NCBI RefSeq assembly: GCF_904831005.1
Contig: NZ_LR882982.1
Span: 3,348,001-3,412,000, forward strand
DNA: 64,000 nt
Direction of reading: 5' to 3'
Source: Microbacterium hydrocarbonoxydans
Lineage (GTDB): Bacteria; Actinomycetota; Actinomycetes; Actinomycetales; Microbacteriaceae
Below are positions 63,569-64,000 of this stretch, one piece after another. Both the position numbers and the translations under genes were made by a program. The notes beneath the pieces were generated by a model. The model saw nothing but the letters and a program-made list of their open reading frames with translations. It was not told where the DNA came from and did not search any database. Positions within the stretch are counted from its first letter, which is position 1; each line of letters begins with the position of its first letter.

Positions 63569-64000
63569 ATGCGCCTGCGCTCTCTCGCCGTGCTCGGCAC
63601 TGTCGCTCTGCTGCTGATGTCCGGATGCTCCGCCGAGCCCGCCCCGGACCCGACGCCGCCGGCCCCGTCATCGGCATCCGCCACTCCCGCGCCCACTCCG
63701 ACCACCCAGCCGATCGCCGCGCCGGAGGCGGCGTTCGACGTGACCTGCGATGACGTGGCCGCAGAGATGTCAGCCCTGTTCGGCGAGCCGTCTGCTCCTG
63801 TCCAGCCGGTGCTGTCCGTGGTGTCGACCATGGGGTGGATCCCCGGCCCCGCGCAGCACATGTTCCAGCAGGTCGGTGGCATCGCGTGTTCCGCCGACTC
63901 GGAGGTCGACCGCAGGTGGGAGGTCACGATCGTCCCGGATGCACAGGCGGTAATCGAGGGCGCGACCGAGCGGCAGGGCTACTGGGGCGAGCAAGCGGGT
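63569..64000 (+). CDS. Lipoprotein, 3' end outside the window
   Basis: At least 144 residues, open to the right edge. A lipoprotein signal peptide (MRLRSLAVLGTVALLLMSGC) has lipobox LMSGC, followed by a Pro/Thr/Ala-rich linker and a small domain with two cysteines (VTCDDVAAEM, GIACSADS) that may pair. No family recognised. Clean G+C-rich coding pattern and a -10 element six bases upstream support it. Confidence 0.8.
   Translation, partial: MRLRSLAVLGTVALLLMSGCSAEPAPDPTPPAPSSASATPAPTPTTQPIAAPEAAFDVTCDDVAAEMSALFGEPSAPVQPVLSVVSTMGWIPGPAQHMFQQVGGIACSADSEVDRRWEVTIVPDAQAVIEGATERQGYWGEQAG

Overview
The window is about 70% G+C and densely coded on both strands. Its family content (menaquinone rather than ubiquinone synthesis, DUF4229, DUF6412, DUF7882, DUF6157, Lhr helicase, small PLDc_N protein) points to an actinobacterium of the Microbacteriaceae, most likely Microbacterium or a close relative. 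That placement is inferred from family content and style, since no rRNA gene is present. Many genes have a TANNNT -10 element exactly six bases before the start codon, so leaderless transcripts are probably common.

Layout. 0-14 kb holds mostly single housekeeping or accessory genes: a zinc alcohol dehydrogenase cut by the left edge, CinA/FHA, an SDR, an RhtA-like exporter, YidC with DUF6412, nitronate monooxygenase, PurU, a cation/proton antiporter, a glutamine amidotransferase, a LysR effector domain without HTH, a beta-helix protein, a Nei-type glycosylase, EI24 and a HAD phosphatase. 14-18 kb has a GntR/UTRA regulator and a large secreted, wall-anchored phosphoesterase with a possible PHO box. 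18-28 kb has the Lhr helicase, DUF6157, an ABC-F protein with a structured leader, a serine esterase, a NUDIX-like protein, a threonine aldolase and an MFS protein. 28.9-31.6 kb is a compact Lrp / DUF6421 / SDR module. 31.7-34.1 kb is an ArsR-DUF5937 repressor divergent from a cupin / DUF4287 / DHFR-like operon, with a 20-bp dyad over the repressor start codon.

34.2-35.5 kb carries menA and DUF4229. The rest of the menaquinone genes lie 20 kb away (PLDc_N, menD, menF, menG, polyprenyl diphosphate synthase and a ferredoxin-NADP reductase-like flavoprotein at 55-63.5 kb). Between them is an accessory block. It starts with a five-gene nonulosonic-acid glycopolymer cluster (36.6-42.6 kb: GT2, polysialyltransferase-like, cytidylyltransferase-HAD fusion, NeuB lacking its usual C-terminal domain, DUF6716). 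NeuC is absent and a phosphatase domain is present, so Kdn made through Kdn-9-phosphate is more likely than Neu5Ac, as in actinobacterial teichulosonic acids. The block continues with a tRNA-like gene, a TetR/MFS pair, ArfB, a rhomboid-like/DUF2156 fusion, a PQQ-type sugar dehydrogenase lipoprotein, a MerR/SDR pair with a textbook 19-bp-spacer promoter, and a DsbA-like protein.

Two families of palindromic intergenic repeats stand out: a 31-bp-period element at both 42.6 and 50.1 kb, and a 57-bp hairpin unit present four times at 57.9-58.2 kb. No CRISPR array, integrase, transposase or rRNA gene was seen. The last gene, a lipoprotein, runs off the right edge.
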